Virus record (IMG/VR): IMGVR_UViG_3300046314_000223
Location: 26,773 to 90,772 of that record
Reading direction: 5' to 3' (one strand)
DNA from: a virus
Length of the DNA: 64,000 nt
The notes beneath the pieces are model-generated. The model ran no database searches, was not told the DNA's origin, and worked only from the letters and a program-made list of their open reading frames with translations. The translations under genes were made by a program, and so were the position numbers. This document shows positions 48,712 to 56,020 of this stretch, piece after piece (the first letter of the stretch is position 1; each line of letters opens with the position of its first letter).

Positions 48712-49299
48712 AGAATTTTTGAATGAGATGGCTCAGAATATCGGGACTCATCATTCTCTCAACTAACCAGAAACCCCGAAACTCAAGCATCGGAATATGT
48801 TTTGAGTAGAGATTATCCAAAGATTGCTGATATTGAGTCAGGGGTATCGATACATGCCACAACAGAAGGTAACCGGACTAAAATCTATACCAATGACCAC
48901 AGACATCAGAAAACTTTACATCAAGCCACTGTTGTATCTCACCAACCAACTGCTGATTTCCCGCATGCTCACTTGGAGCAGAAATCTGTCGATACCGTAA
49001 AGGGTGCTAATCCAAGGAATCATGCAACCCAGACAATTTACAACTTTTGGAAAGCGCAGAGTCTCCCGCTTCGATCATCAAACATGCAGTTTCGCTTGGG
49101 CCACGAAATGTGGGGTCGGCTGGTTGATATGGCTTTGAATGATGGTAAGTTGGTTTATCGACATGATGGTAAGGAACTGCATAAAGTCACTCAGCAAAAT
49201 TGCAAGTATCATGTTGAGTCTTCTTTTGGAACGTCACCCGATAAACGAAAAGACCATCTAATACTGTCGCATGCGCCGCTTGATGGAGTTGGAAAATGA
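48698..49299 (+). pseudogene. Frameshifted capsid-targeted paralogue of the 4232-5170 gene
   Basis: The ATG at 48698 opens MKTYKEFLNEMAQNIGTHHS, very close to T4 internal-protein capsid-targeting sequences, but the frame stops after 22 residues at 48766. Another frame, open from 48727, continues QLTRNPETQASEYVLSRDY to the stop at 49299. Joined by a -1 shift between 48727 and 48764, the product is about 200 residues and matches the C-terminal 204 residues of the minus-strand gene at 4232-5170. Either a broken gene, a sequencing error or an unusual frameshift. The 165-codon frame with TTG start at 48802 lacks the targeting part. Confidence 0.7.
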
Positions 49300-49517
49300 C
49301 CCACATTACAATTTACTTTATCGTTTCGTTTGTTGCTCTGGCGTCATCCATCTTTGCTTCTTGGTACGAAGGCGATGACCTGACGATTGGTTTGTTGATC
49401 ATGTCTGTCTTCCTTTCGTTGCTGCCTTTTGTCAACATCATTGTCATTATTGCAAGTGTGTTTCAGATGTTGGGTTCCGTTCACGGCACCGTTGTGTTGA
49501 AAGGAAAGAAGCGATGA
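49296..49517 (+). CDS. Small membrane protein (73 aa)
   Basis: 73 residues with two hydrophobic segments (YFIVSFVALASSIFASWY and LLIMSVFLSLLPFVNIIVII) and a basic end. ATGA overlaps on both sides. Function unknown. Confidence 0.65.
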   Translation: MTHITIYFIVSFVALASSIFASWYEGDDLTIGLLIMSVFLSLLPFVNIIVIIASVFQMLGSVHGTVVLKGKKR

Positions 49518-49804
49518 CCTACGATGAACTGATACACAAGATGGCATCTGAAATGCTCGAACGCAAGGCTCATGAGAAACGAATCAACTATGACTTGATT
49601 AATGCAGCTAAGTTCTTGGAGCAATGTCGTGCTATCAGCAAACCATACTATTGGTCTGACGGTCAATTCAGCGGAGGGGTTTCAACAGAGCGTTATGCAC
49701 ATCCAATAGTCCCAGATCGAAAGATTGCATTTGAGTTTTCAGATGATGAATTGATTATGTGCTATACTTGGATTCCCTATAAGGATTTTCCTTATCCCAT
49801 CTGA
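49514..49804 (+). CDS. Hypothetical protein (96 aa)
   Basis: 96 residues: helical N-terminus (MTYDELIHKMASEML), then a beta-type C-terminus ending YTWIPYKDFPYPI. No motif recognised. It precedes the NAD+ genes. Confidence 0.6.
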   Translation: MTYDELIHKMASEMLERKAHEKRINYDLINAAKFLEQCRAISKPYYWSDGQFSGGVSTERYAHPIVPDRKIAFEFSDDELIMCYTWIPYKDFPYPI

Positions 49805-49807
49805 TGG

Positions 49808-49814
49808 GTAAATA
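49808..49814 (+). promoter_or_regulatory. TAAATA motif before nadM
   Basis: GTAAATA lies 28 bases before the ATG at 49842, next to AGAAGGAG. It may be a late promoter, but NAD+ genes are expected to act early, so it could be chance. Confidence 0.3.
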
Positions 49815-49841
49815 ATCTGACAACAAAAGAAGGAGTTTCTT

Positions 49842-50822
49842 ATGTCAAACAACAAGTTAGGTGTTTTAATCGGAAGGTTCCAGCCTTTCCACGATGGTCA
49901 CCTCTATGCAGCGAAGGTTGCTGCAAGTCAGGTAGATCGACTTCTGATTCTCGTTGGTTCAGCTAACGCATGTCGTTCAATCAAGAACCCATGGACATAT
50001 CAAGAACGAGTCGATAACATTCGCAAAATTCTTCGTCAAAATGACGTAAACAACGTCAGCTTCCAACCAATCAACGATCATCCATACAACGATCATCGTT
50101 GGATTACTGAAGTCATCGCAAGCATTGGTTATGTTGACTGCAAAGACGTTATTCTCTTCTCACCTTGGAAAGAAGGTAATGACTACCTGAAGTGGTTCCC
50201 CATGATGAAGAACAGAAGCATTCCACAAGGCGCAATGGGGATGAATGCAACTGGAATCCGCGAGGCGATGTTTCGCGCCAATGATCCATCAATCCCCAAA
50301 ACCGTTCAGGCTGACTGGGATTACTATCAGAAGGAGGCTGAAAAGTTTTCTTCCTATCCATACCCCGAAACATTGAACTTCAACTGTGCAGATGCAGTTG
50401 TCGTATGTCTTGGTCATGTTCTGTTGATTGAACGCAAGCATGCTCCCGGTATGGGGTCGTGGGCACTGCCCGGTGGATTTAAGAATCGCGCTGAAACATT
50501 CCAGCAATGTGCCATTCGTGAACTCCGAGAAGAAACAAATCTTCGTGTTCCAGAGAAGGTTCTGTTGGGTTCCATCACTGCTTCAAAAATGTTCGATAGT
50601 CCAAATCGCTCATTTGGTATCAATCGCAATACAATGGCATTCTGTTTTGAATTAAAGCCAGATTCCGATGGTTCTTTACCACGAGCAAATGGTTCAGATG
50701 ATGCAAATCAAGCGAAATGGTTTCTTCTCAGTGAAGTCATGAATGGTCTTATTTTATGGGAAGATCATAAAGCTATCATATCAGAATTAACGGGAATTCA
50801 TCCAGATTTTGCTGCACGTTAA
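49842..50822 (+). CDS. nadM: Bifunctional NMN adenylyltransferase / Nudix hydrolase
   Basis: 326 residues. N-terminal NadM-type domain: GRFQPFHDGH at 11-20 (HxGH-like nucleotidyltransferase motif) and MNATGIREAM (ISSTxxR-like) near 132, joining NMN and ATP to NAD+. C-terminal Nudix domain: GGFKNRAETFQQCAIRELRE followed by ETN, a full Nudix box, probably an ADP-ribose pyrophosphatase. Such fusions are known from bacteria and from vibriophage KVP40 (NatV). It stands directly before the NAMPT gene, making a two-step route from nicotinamide to NAD+. Confidence 0.92.
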   Translation: MSNNKLGVLIGRFQPFHDGHLYAAKVAASQVDRLLILVGSANACRSIKNPWTYQERVDNIRKILRQNDVNNVSFQPINDHPYNDHRWITEVIASIGYVDCKDVILFSPWKEGNDYLKWFPMMKNRSIPQGAMGMNATGIREAMFRANDPSIPKTVQADWDYYQKEAEKFSSYPYPETLNFNCADAVVVCLGHVLLIERKHAPGMGSWALPGGFKNRAETFQQCAIRELREETNLRVPEKVLLGSITASKMFDSPNRSFGINRNTMAFCFELKPDSDGSLPRANGSDDANQAKWFLLSEVMNGLILWEDHKAIISELTGIHPDFAAR

Positions 50823-50840
50823 CCCGATTGCACGGCGGTT

Positions 50841-50852
50841 CCGTGCTACAAT
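50841..50852 (+). promoter_or_regulatory. Promoter before the NAMPT gene
   Basis: CCGTGCTACAAT (TACAAT 50847-50852) followed by GAAGGAG, 25 bases before the ATG at 50877. Same -10 as at 44119. Confidence 0.6.
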
Positions 50853-50876
50853 GTCATAACGAAGGAGTTTCAAAAC

Positions 50877-52199
50877 ATGACTATTAACCCAAAATCAATC
50901 GTATTCAATTGTGACTCATATAAGGTTTCTATGTGGAAGCAGTATCCGCCCGGAACCGAGTATGTGTATTCCTATGTCGAGGCGCGTAAGGGCGGCCCCG
51001 TTCTGAATTTCGGTCTTCAGAAGACGATCATTGATCTGATCGACCAGAAGGTCACTACAGAAGATGTTCTTGCGGCAGAGAAGTTTTGGACCGCACATGG
51101 AGAACCGTTCAACACCGATGGCTGGCTCTATATCGCCAACGAACTTGGTGGTGTGCTGCCTCTGGAAATCCGTGGAATTGATGAGGGCATCGTTCTTCCA
51201 TCCGGAACGCCTGTTGTCACCATCGTGAATACCGACCCAAAATGCTTCTGGCTCACCACATGGGTCGAAACTGCCATTCTGCGGGATGTGTGGTATGCAT
51301 CTTCAGTTGCCACCACATCATATAACATCCGACAAATGATCATGCAGTATCTGGACTACTCCGGCGACCCATCTGGAATTGATTTCAAATTGCATGACTT
51401 TGGATTTCGTGGGTCCAATTCATATGAATCATCGGAGATCGGCGGTGCGGCACACTTGATCAGCTTCATGGGGACCGATACCGTATCTGGTATCTTTGGT
51501 GCCGCAAAATATTATGGTGCCGATATATATGCCACTGCATACTCTGTACCCGCTGCAGAACACAGCACAATTACGTCATGGGGGCGAGATAAAGAGTGTT
51601 TGGCATACGAAAACATGATCAATCAGTTCTCCAAACCCGGCGCAATCTATGCCGTGGTTTCTGATTCATATGATATTTACAATGCCGTGGATAATTTGTG
51701 GGGTAAAGAACTTCGAGACCAGATTATCTCCACTGGCGGCACTCTGGTCATCAGGCCTGATTCGGCAGACCCCGTTGTTGTGCTCCCAAAATTGATCGCC
51801 TCGCTCGAAAAATCATTCGGAGTGACCGTCAACGATAAGGGATACAAAGTGTTGAACAATGTTCGTCTGCTTTGGGGAGATGGCATCAATTTCATGTCCA
51901 TTTCTTCTATCCTGCGCATGATCGTTGATGTGCTGGGATATTCTGCAGACAATATTGCTTTCGGTATGGGCGGTGCTCTCCATATGGGGGTTAACCGGGA
52001 CACATATGGATTTGCCATGAAGGCATCTGCCGCCTATGTAAATGGGGAATGGGTTGACGTTTTCAAAGAACCTATCACCGATCCCGGAAAAAAGTCTAAG
52101 CGTGGTCGTTTTGATGACCCTCGACTTAAACTGAGGTATCGCGATGGTGCTTTAGACAATTTGCAAAAATTCGATGAAGTTCGGGCAAATGCAAAATAA
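50877..52199 (+). CDS. nadV: Nicotinamide phosphoribosyltransferase (NAMPT/NadV)
   Basis: 440 residues. It makes NMN from nicotinamide and PRPP. Family motifs are visible: NCDSYKVSMWKQYPPGTEYV at the start, HDFGFRGSNSYESSEIGG (active-site Asp and Arg), VSDSYDIYNAV, TLVIRPDSADP and LLWGDGINF. Length is typical of phage and bacterial NadV. With NadM upstream it can rebuild NAD+ after NAD-degrading defence systems act; this two-enzyme pathway is known in phages (NAD+ reconstitution, NARP2 type). Confidence 0.95.
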   Translation: MTINPKSIVFNCDSYKVSMWKQYPPGTEYVYSYVEARKGGPVLNFGLQKTIIDLIDQKVTTEDVLAAEKFWTAHGEPFNTDGWLYIANELGGVLPLEIRGIDEGIVLPSGTPVVTIVNTDPKCFWLTTWVETAILRDVWYASSVATTSYNIRQMIMQYLDYSGDPSGIDFKLHDFGFRGSNSYESSEIGGAAHLISFMGTDTVSGIFGAAKYYGADIYATAYSVPAAEHSTITSWGRDKECLAYENMINQFSKPGAIYAVVSDSYDIYNAVDNLWGKELRDQIISTGGTLVIRPDSADPVVVLPKLIASLEKSFGVTVNDKGYKVLNNVRLLWGDGINFMSISSILRMIVDVLGYSADNIAFGMGGALHMGVNRDTYGFAMKASAAYVNGEWVDVFKEPITDPGKKSKRGRFDDPRLKLRYRDGALDNLQKFDEVRANAK

Positions 52200-52257
52200 T
52201 TGACTGCAGTTCCTTGTTTGTGATACAATAGAACCACAAACAAGGAACCTATACAGC
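52200..52257 (+). promoter_or_regulatory. Promoter TTGACT-18-TACAAT and leader
   Basis: TTGACT (52200-52205), TTTGTGA, TACAAT (52224-52229), AGAACCACAAAC, AAGGAACC before the ATG at 52258: a cassette copy with good -35. Confidence 0.8.
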
Positions 52258-52521
52258 ATGAAAATCGAATCCAAAATCCAGACCCTTGGCGGCTTCGATG
52301 CCAATTGGACAGACGAGCAGATCAAGAACGAACCGATGCTGTTCAATTGCAGTCTTGATGGTGCGCTTGCGCTTGGTGGCGACATCACGAAAGAATTTAT
52401 CAAGTCTCTCTACAAAACAGAAGCTGGTAAGAAAATCTTTGATGGCGATGTTGTGATTGATTCTCGCAGTCACATGCTGATGTCCGGTTGGTATTATTCA
52501 AATTCCGCAGCGCTTCCTTGA
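52258..52521 (+). CDS. N-terminal part of a split 2OG-Fe(II) oxygenase-like gene
   Basis: 87 residues. Up to VVIDSRSHMLMSGWY (about residue 80) it reads as the front of an oxygenase; the last residues (YSNSAALP) differ and run into the antisense homing endonuclease gene, whose 3' end it overlaps by 28 bases. The missing part continues at 53332 with YPFPGYHHDSVPRSG. I conclude that the endonuclease inserted between the two. Whether the two chains still work together is unknown. Confidence 0.6.
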   Translation: MKIESKIQTLGGFDANWTDEQIKNEPMLFNCSLDGALALGGDITKEFIKSLYKTEAGKKIFDGDVVIDSRSHMLMSGWYYSNSAALP

Positions 52522-53315
52522 ATCAATTCCATTTTCTTTCTGGCTTTTGTTTCTTTCATTTTCCTAGTGGTTTCTGCGGCCCAAACAGGGTCTTTCCATC
52601 GGTCTTTATTGGATTGTATCATAGTTGCTCTGTATACTGGGTCTTTCCATCTCTCAACATTGCCATCTCGAATTGCCGTCAATATTGTTTCTTTTGATTC
52701 TTCGTCTGTCCATTGTTTGAGCGCGTTATTAGACTTTTTCTTTTTTGATTCTGGAGTGTTTGCTGCCTGTCGAATGATTGACAACCATCTTTCTTGATAT
52801 TCTTCGTCTTCATGATATTTTTTTGTCAATGTTTCACATTGCTCTCTAGCCTGTTTTAACAAACCTTCTCTGGATTCTGGGTCTTGCCATGCCATCTTTC
52901 TGGATTCTGACATTTTCTGTCTTGTCTCATCGGATGGTGATGCAGATATTCGTGTGGTTGGGTCTCCCGCACGAAAATTTGTTAGTGGACCGTCAACTAT
53001 GCCATCAATTGCGTGTCTTGTCCCTAGTGTACGGATTAGCTGGTCCTCTATGATCAGAGCTTCTTCATGCGTCACATTTTCTATTACTTTAACGATTGCA
53101 GGTAAGACTCCTTTATTCAACAGTTTTCGTATCTTATTTGTTTTCATGCTTTCATCTTGTGTGTCCGACATGGCTACTTTAAGATGATGCATATGTCGAT
53201 ATCGACAACCTTTACCAATATAAAACGGTGTCATTTGGTGTGATTTTCCGAGGATACCATGCTCTTTGACATCTGTTGGATCGAAATACACATAAACGAA
53301 AAACTTATTTGACAT
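52494..53315 (-). CDS. GIY-YIG homing endonuclease
   Basis: 273 residues. GIY-YIG domain at the start: FVYVYFDPTD, then PFYIGKGCRYRHMHH (Tyr, Arg, His) and EEALIIEDQLI (metal-binding Glu). The C-terminal half contains repeated short helices with W-KDP and SESRKMAW (NUMOD3-like DNA-binding modules: residues about 120-260). It is antisense to and inserted within an oxygenase gene. The AAGGAGATGAG ribosome site lies upstream of its ATG at 53315. Confidence 0.85.
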   Translation of the reverse strand: MSNKFFVYVYFDPTDVKEHGILGKSHQMTPFYIGKGCRYRHMHHLKVAMSDTQDESMKTNKIRKLLNKGVLPAIVKVIENVTHEEALIIEDQLIRTLGTRHAIDGIVDGPLTNFRAGDPTTRISASPSDETRQKMSESRKMAWQDPESREGLLKQAREQCETLTKKYHEDEEYQERWLSIIRQAANTPESKKKKSNNALKQWTDEESKETILTAIRDGNVERWKDPVYRATMIQSNKDRWKDPVWAAETTRKMKETKARKKMELIQGSAAEFE

Positions 53316-53331
53316 CTCATCTCCTTTAATA

Positions 53332-53772
53332 ATGTTTGCTTATATTTACCCGTTTCCCGGTTATCATCACGATTCCGTGCCTCGCTCTGGGTTCAATGGA
53401 CAACCGAACTACATCAATCCAGAATGTCGCCCCAAGCATGTCATGGGCCTGGTCAATGCTCACATCTGCCCAACACAGTTTGCATTGGGGGATATTGATC
53501 TGGAGGTTCCAACTGAGGGAGTCATTTACAAGCAATGGCATCCTGAAGTCAAGATGGCAGTTGATTATGGTTGGATGGATTCCTATTCAGCAGAGTCGGG
53601 TAAACTGATTCACTTTGATGATCGGACATTCCATCAGGGAACTACTGCTGTTGCTTCTGGATGGAGGTGGTTCATTCGTCTGAGTTACGATGATGACCGA
53701 ACCAAGAAAGTCACCAATGAAGTCCGCCATCAAGTTCAGGTTTATCTTGAGCATCCTATGGAGGGATGGTGA
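53332..53772 (+). CDS. C-terminal part of a split 2OG-Fe(II) oxygenase-like gene
   Basis: 146 residues. It contains the presumed iron-binding set of the double-stranded beta-helix: HHD at 12-14, His101 in FHQGTTAV and Arg112/Arg116 in GWRWFIRLSY for 2-oxoglutarate. The sequence from residue 6 joins naturally to the end of the 52258 gene (SGWY + PFPGYHHD). It starts 17 bases from the start of the divergent endonuclease gene and lacks a clear ribosome site. The oxygenase assignment rests on the spacing of these motifs. Confidence 0.6.
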   Translation: MFAYIYPFPGYHHDSVPRSGFNGQPNYINPECRPKHVMGLVNAHICPTQFALGDIDLEVPTEGVIYKQWHPEVKMAVDYGWMDSYSAESGKLIHFDDRTFHQGTTAVASGWRWFIRLSYDDDRTKKVTNEVRHQVQVYLEHPMEGW

Positions 53773-53776
53773 ATTT

Positions 53777-53816
53777 CTGTGATATAATAGAACCATCCAC
53801 AAACAACCCCTACATC
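53777..53816 (+). promoter_or_regulatory. Promoter-leader cassette
   Basis: CTGTGATATAAT (TATAAT 53783-53788), AGAACCATCCAC, then ACATC before the ATG at 53817. The leader lacks the usual AAGGAA ribosome site. No -35 is seen. Confidence 0.65.
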
Positions 53817-54179
53817 ATGACAGAAACATTCTTTGAAAATTCTCACGTCAAGTTTGAAGTCTTGCATCCATACAAAACCGTTGAGTTGACGATGACGATG
53901 CAGGACTATTATGTGCACTATTGCAGAATCTGGGATTACCAACTCCAGCAATTCACTGATTTTGTCAATGGTAGCTCTGACAAGTTTGAGTTCTATGAAT
54001 GCATTTATGATGCCACCAACCGTTACATTGATGTAATGTTCACGAGACAGAATGGAAATCTCATGATTGATGTCAAGCAAACAGAAGATTATGCGGAAGA
54101 TGAATTTTGGACGTTCGTGGTAGAATCTGAACACGTTCCTGCAATCTTCGACAAAATCCAATCGGCATTGAAAGTTTAA
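53817..54179 (+). CDS. Hypothetical protein (120 aa)
   Basis: 120 residues from the cassette ATG (MTETFFENSHVKFEVL). Acidic, aromatic-rich, with YYVHYCRIWDYQLQQF; no recognised family. Confidence 0.65.
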   Translation: MTETFFENSHVKFEVLHPYKTVELTMTMQDYYVHYCRIWDYQLQQFTDFVNGSSDKFEFYECIYDATNRYIDVMFTRQNGNLMIDVKQTEDYAEDEFWTFVVESEHVPAIFDKIQSALKV

Positions 54180-54181
54180 CC

Positions 54182-54550
54182 ATGATGACAACCATCGCAA
54201 ATATTATTCTGGTCTCCTCTGTCATCTTTTGTCTTTATCTCATTTTGGGATTTGACCTTGCTAGATCAACAGCAATCCCACCAAAATGGAGAATCTGGTT
54301 GAATCCAATCAGAAATTCCAAGACCGACCCTGAATGGGATCGAAAGCTAAATCAATTGTTGAATGAAAACGCACCGATTGAAATCATGGATCAATACCAA
54401 GCAATGATTGGCAATCAACAAATCTGGATTGAGAACTTCCCCTACGCAACATTCAGTGGACCCGGGCGATGGGTTAGTTCAATTCCATCAAGGAAAACTA
54501 CCGTTCGCCTGACTGAGCGATTGATGCAACATGGATGGACACCAAAATGA
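54182..54550 (+). CDS. Single-anchor membrane protein (122 aa)
   Basis: 122 residues with an N-terminal hydrophobic helix (IANIILVSSVIFCLYLILGF) and a soluble domain of about 95 residues. It overlaps the next gene by ATGA. Function unknown. Confidence 0.65.
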   Translation: MMTTIANIILVSSVIFCLYLILGFDLARSTAIPPKWRIWLNPIRNSKTDPEWDRKLNQLLNENAPIEIMDQYQAMIGNQQIWIENFPYATFSGPGRWVSSIPSRKTTVRLTERLMQHGWTPK

Positions 54551-55083
54551 ATACCTACATCATTTCAGATCTACATTTTTCACACTCTAACGCCCTCAAG
54601 TTCACACGGGAAGACGGTTCTCCATTACGCCCATTTGCTTCCGTAGATGAAATGGATGAGACCATCATTGCTAACTGGAACTCGGTTGTTGGTCATAACG
54701 ACAAGGTTCTGGTATTGGGTGACTTGGTGATCAACAAGAAGTATCTGCCAACCGTTGCTCGATTGAATGGAATCAAGTCTCTAGTCATGGGCAACCATGA
54801 CGAGGAACCCCCATCAGTGTATGAGCAGTGGTTCCGCAAGGTGAAAGCCTACCAGACATTTGATGGATGCATCCTGAGTCATGTCCCGGTTCACCCAAAT
54901 CAGTTTGGTCGGTTCAAGTACAATTTGCATGGTCACTTACATGATCGTTATGTCAAACTTCCAAACGGCGAACGAGACTATCGTTACTTCAATGTCAGTG
55001 TTGACTGTGATGATATGAACTGGTTCCCAAAGCCGTGGGATGAAATCAAAAATTCGTTGAAAGATCGAAATGAACAAGAGTAA
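54547..55083 (+). CDS. Calcineurin-type metallophosphoesterase
   Basis: 178 residues. All five metal-binding motifs are seen: DLHFSH (D-x-H), VLGDLV, MGNHDEE, ILSHVPVHP and GHLHDRY. Members of this family hydrolyse phosphate esters such as cyclic nucleotides, dinucleotides or nucleic-acid ends; the substrate cannot be read here. In a phage, breakdown of defence signal nucleotides is one possibility (inference). Confidence 0.88.
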   Translation: MNTYIISDLHFSHSNALKFTREDGSPLRPFASVDEMDETIIANWNSVVGHNDKVLVLGDLVINKKYLPTVARLNGIKSLVMGNHDEEPPSVYEQWFRKVKAYQTFDGCILSHVPVHPNQFGRFKYNLHGHLHDRYVKLPNGERDYRYFNVSVDCDDMNWFPKPWDEIKNSLKDRNEQE

Positions 55084-55372
55084 TGCTGAAATTCTTAACA
55101 TCAGCCAAGAAGAATGTGCTGAGGTTATTGTGGCGATCTCCAAGATTCGCAGGTTTGGTCTGGATAGTGTTGATCCCAGAACAGACACCGGACAGACGAA
55201 TCAAGATCATCTGGAGGAAGAAGTTGGAGACCTGATGGCAATGATTCGCCTGATGGAATTATCTGGTCTGATTCGGTTCGATAGGGTCGATACCGCAATG
55301 GAAGCCAAACTCAACAAACTGAAGCTCTGGTCATCCATTGACAGGGAATTGCTGGATTATGCGAATAGCTGA
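55070..55372 (+). CDS. MazG-like NTP pyrophosphohydrolase (100 aa)
   Basis: 100 residues, all-helical: SQEECAEVIVAISKIRRFG (E-E-x2-E) and LEEEVGDLMAMIRLM (E-x2-D) provide the usual Mg-binding acids. Enzymes of this fold hydrolyse (d)NTPs to monophosphates. Its ATG starts 14 bases before the phosphoesterase stop, the overlap also used by the micro-genes. Confidence 0.75.
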   Translation: MNKSNAEILNISQEECAEVIVAISKIRRFGLDSVDPRTDTGQTNQDHLEEEVGDLMAMIRLMELSGLIRFDRVDTAMEAKLNKLKLWSSIDRELLDYANS

Positions 55373-55511
55373 CCTGCCAAAGATAACTAAACCACGGCGA
55401 GTGTTCAGTCGAACAATATGGTATCCCGATATGCCATTCATCCAGACTTCTTTCATAATTGCTTGGCAAATCTCAGAGGTTCTTTCTGAAATCAACGATG
55501 GTTTTGAATGA
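55359..55511 (+). CDS. Micro-gene family member (50 aa)
   Basis: MRIADLPKITKPRRVFSRTI..., 50 residues, 14-base overlap with the MazG-like gene. First of four consecutive family members at 55359-55986. N-terminus basic, rest hydrophobic-aromatic. Confidence 0.7.
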   Translation: MRIADLPKITKPRRVFSRTIWYPDMPFIQTSFIIAWQISEVLSEINDGFE

Positions 55512-55662
55512 CTTACCGCGCATAAAGACTCCACACAAAAGAGTCTGGGGCGACATACTTTTTCTAACCAAAGGGTTTAGGTCTGAGTGGTACCAAGAAA
55601 CAGGTGGTATGGTTTTGGATGTTGCTGAGGTGCTTGCTGAAATTTGCTATGATGTTGTCTGA
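55498..55662 (+). CDS. Micro-gene family member (54 aa)
   Basis: MVLNDLPRIKTPHKRVWGDI..., 54 residues, 14-base overlap with the member upstream. Shares the K-P/T-P-basic segment after the signature with the previous one. Confidence 0.7.
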   Translation: MVLNDLPRIKTPHKRVWGDILFLTKGFRSEWYQETGGMVLDVAEVLAEICYDVV

Positions 55663-55801
55663 CCTACCTAAGTTGAATGATACCAAACCGTTGTCATGCT
55701 TTCTTCTGATTAGATTTGATCATGGGATTTACACGCATTTGAAGTTTGTTCGACAAGTGACATGGATGGCACGAAACATTGATGCTGCATTTGGATTATG
55801 A
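55649..55801 (+). CDS. Micro-gene family member (50 aa)
   Basis: MMLSDLPKLNDTKPLSCFLL..., 50 residues. Taking the first of two adjacent Mets gives exactly the 14-base overlap of its relatives. Confidence 0.7.
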   Translation: MMLSDLPKLNDTKPLSCFLLIRFDHGIYTHLKFVRQVTWMARNIDAAFGL

Positions 55802-55986
55802 AGACTACTCACCTACCTAAGATCGACCCTGAGCAGTTTGAGCCACTGAATAAAAGTTGGTGGTCGCATAGATGGAGTGTATCCAACCCCATCATTCGTT
55901 TTCCGAGCATACTTGGGTTCTTCCTTGAACTCGCAAGAATGCGACAAACGATCCAAGACTCTATGGCTACAGTTAGAATTCCGTGA
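55798..55986 (+). CDS. Micro-gene family member (62 aa)
   Basis: MKTTHLPKIDPEQFEPLNKS..., 62 residues, here with a 4-base ATGA overlap instead of 14. Its end overlaps the promoter of the next gene. Confidence 0.65.
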   Translation: MKTTHLPKIDPEQFEPLNKSWWSHRWSVSNPIIRFPSILGFFLELARMRQTIQDSMATVRIP

Positions 55987-56020
55987 TACAATAGAACCAT
56001 CAACACGAGGAACCTTCATC
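55981..56020 (+). promoter_or_regulatory. Promoter-leader cassette
   Basis: CCGTGATACAAT (TACAAT 55987-55992), AGAACCATCAACAC and GAGGAACC, ATG at 56021. The -10 lies at the very end of the upstream micro-gene. Confidence 0.75.

Noticed and set aside
48764-48770. Programmed -1 frameshift site
   Set aside because: No slippery heptamer or downstream pseudoknot was seen near the stop; mutation or sequencing error is simpler.
52494-53343. Group I intron containing the GIY-YIG gene
   Set aside because: The inserted DNA is almost only the endonuclease frame; there is no room for an intron core, and the gene is antisense to the host gene.
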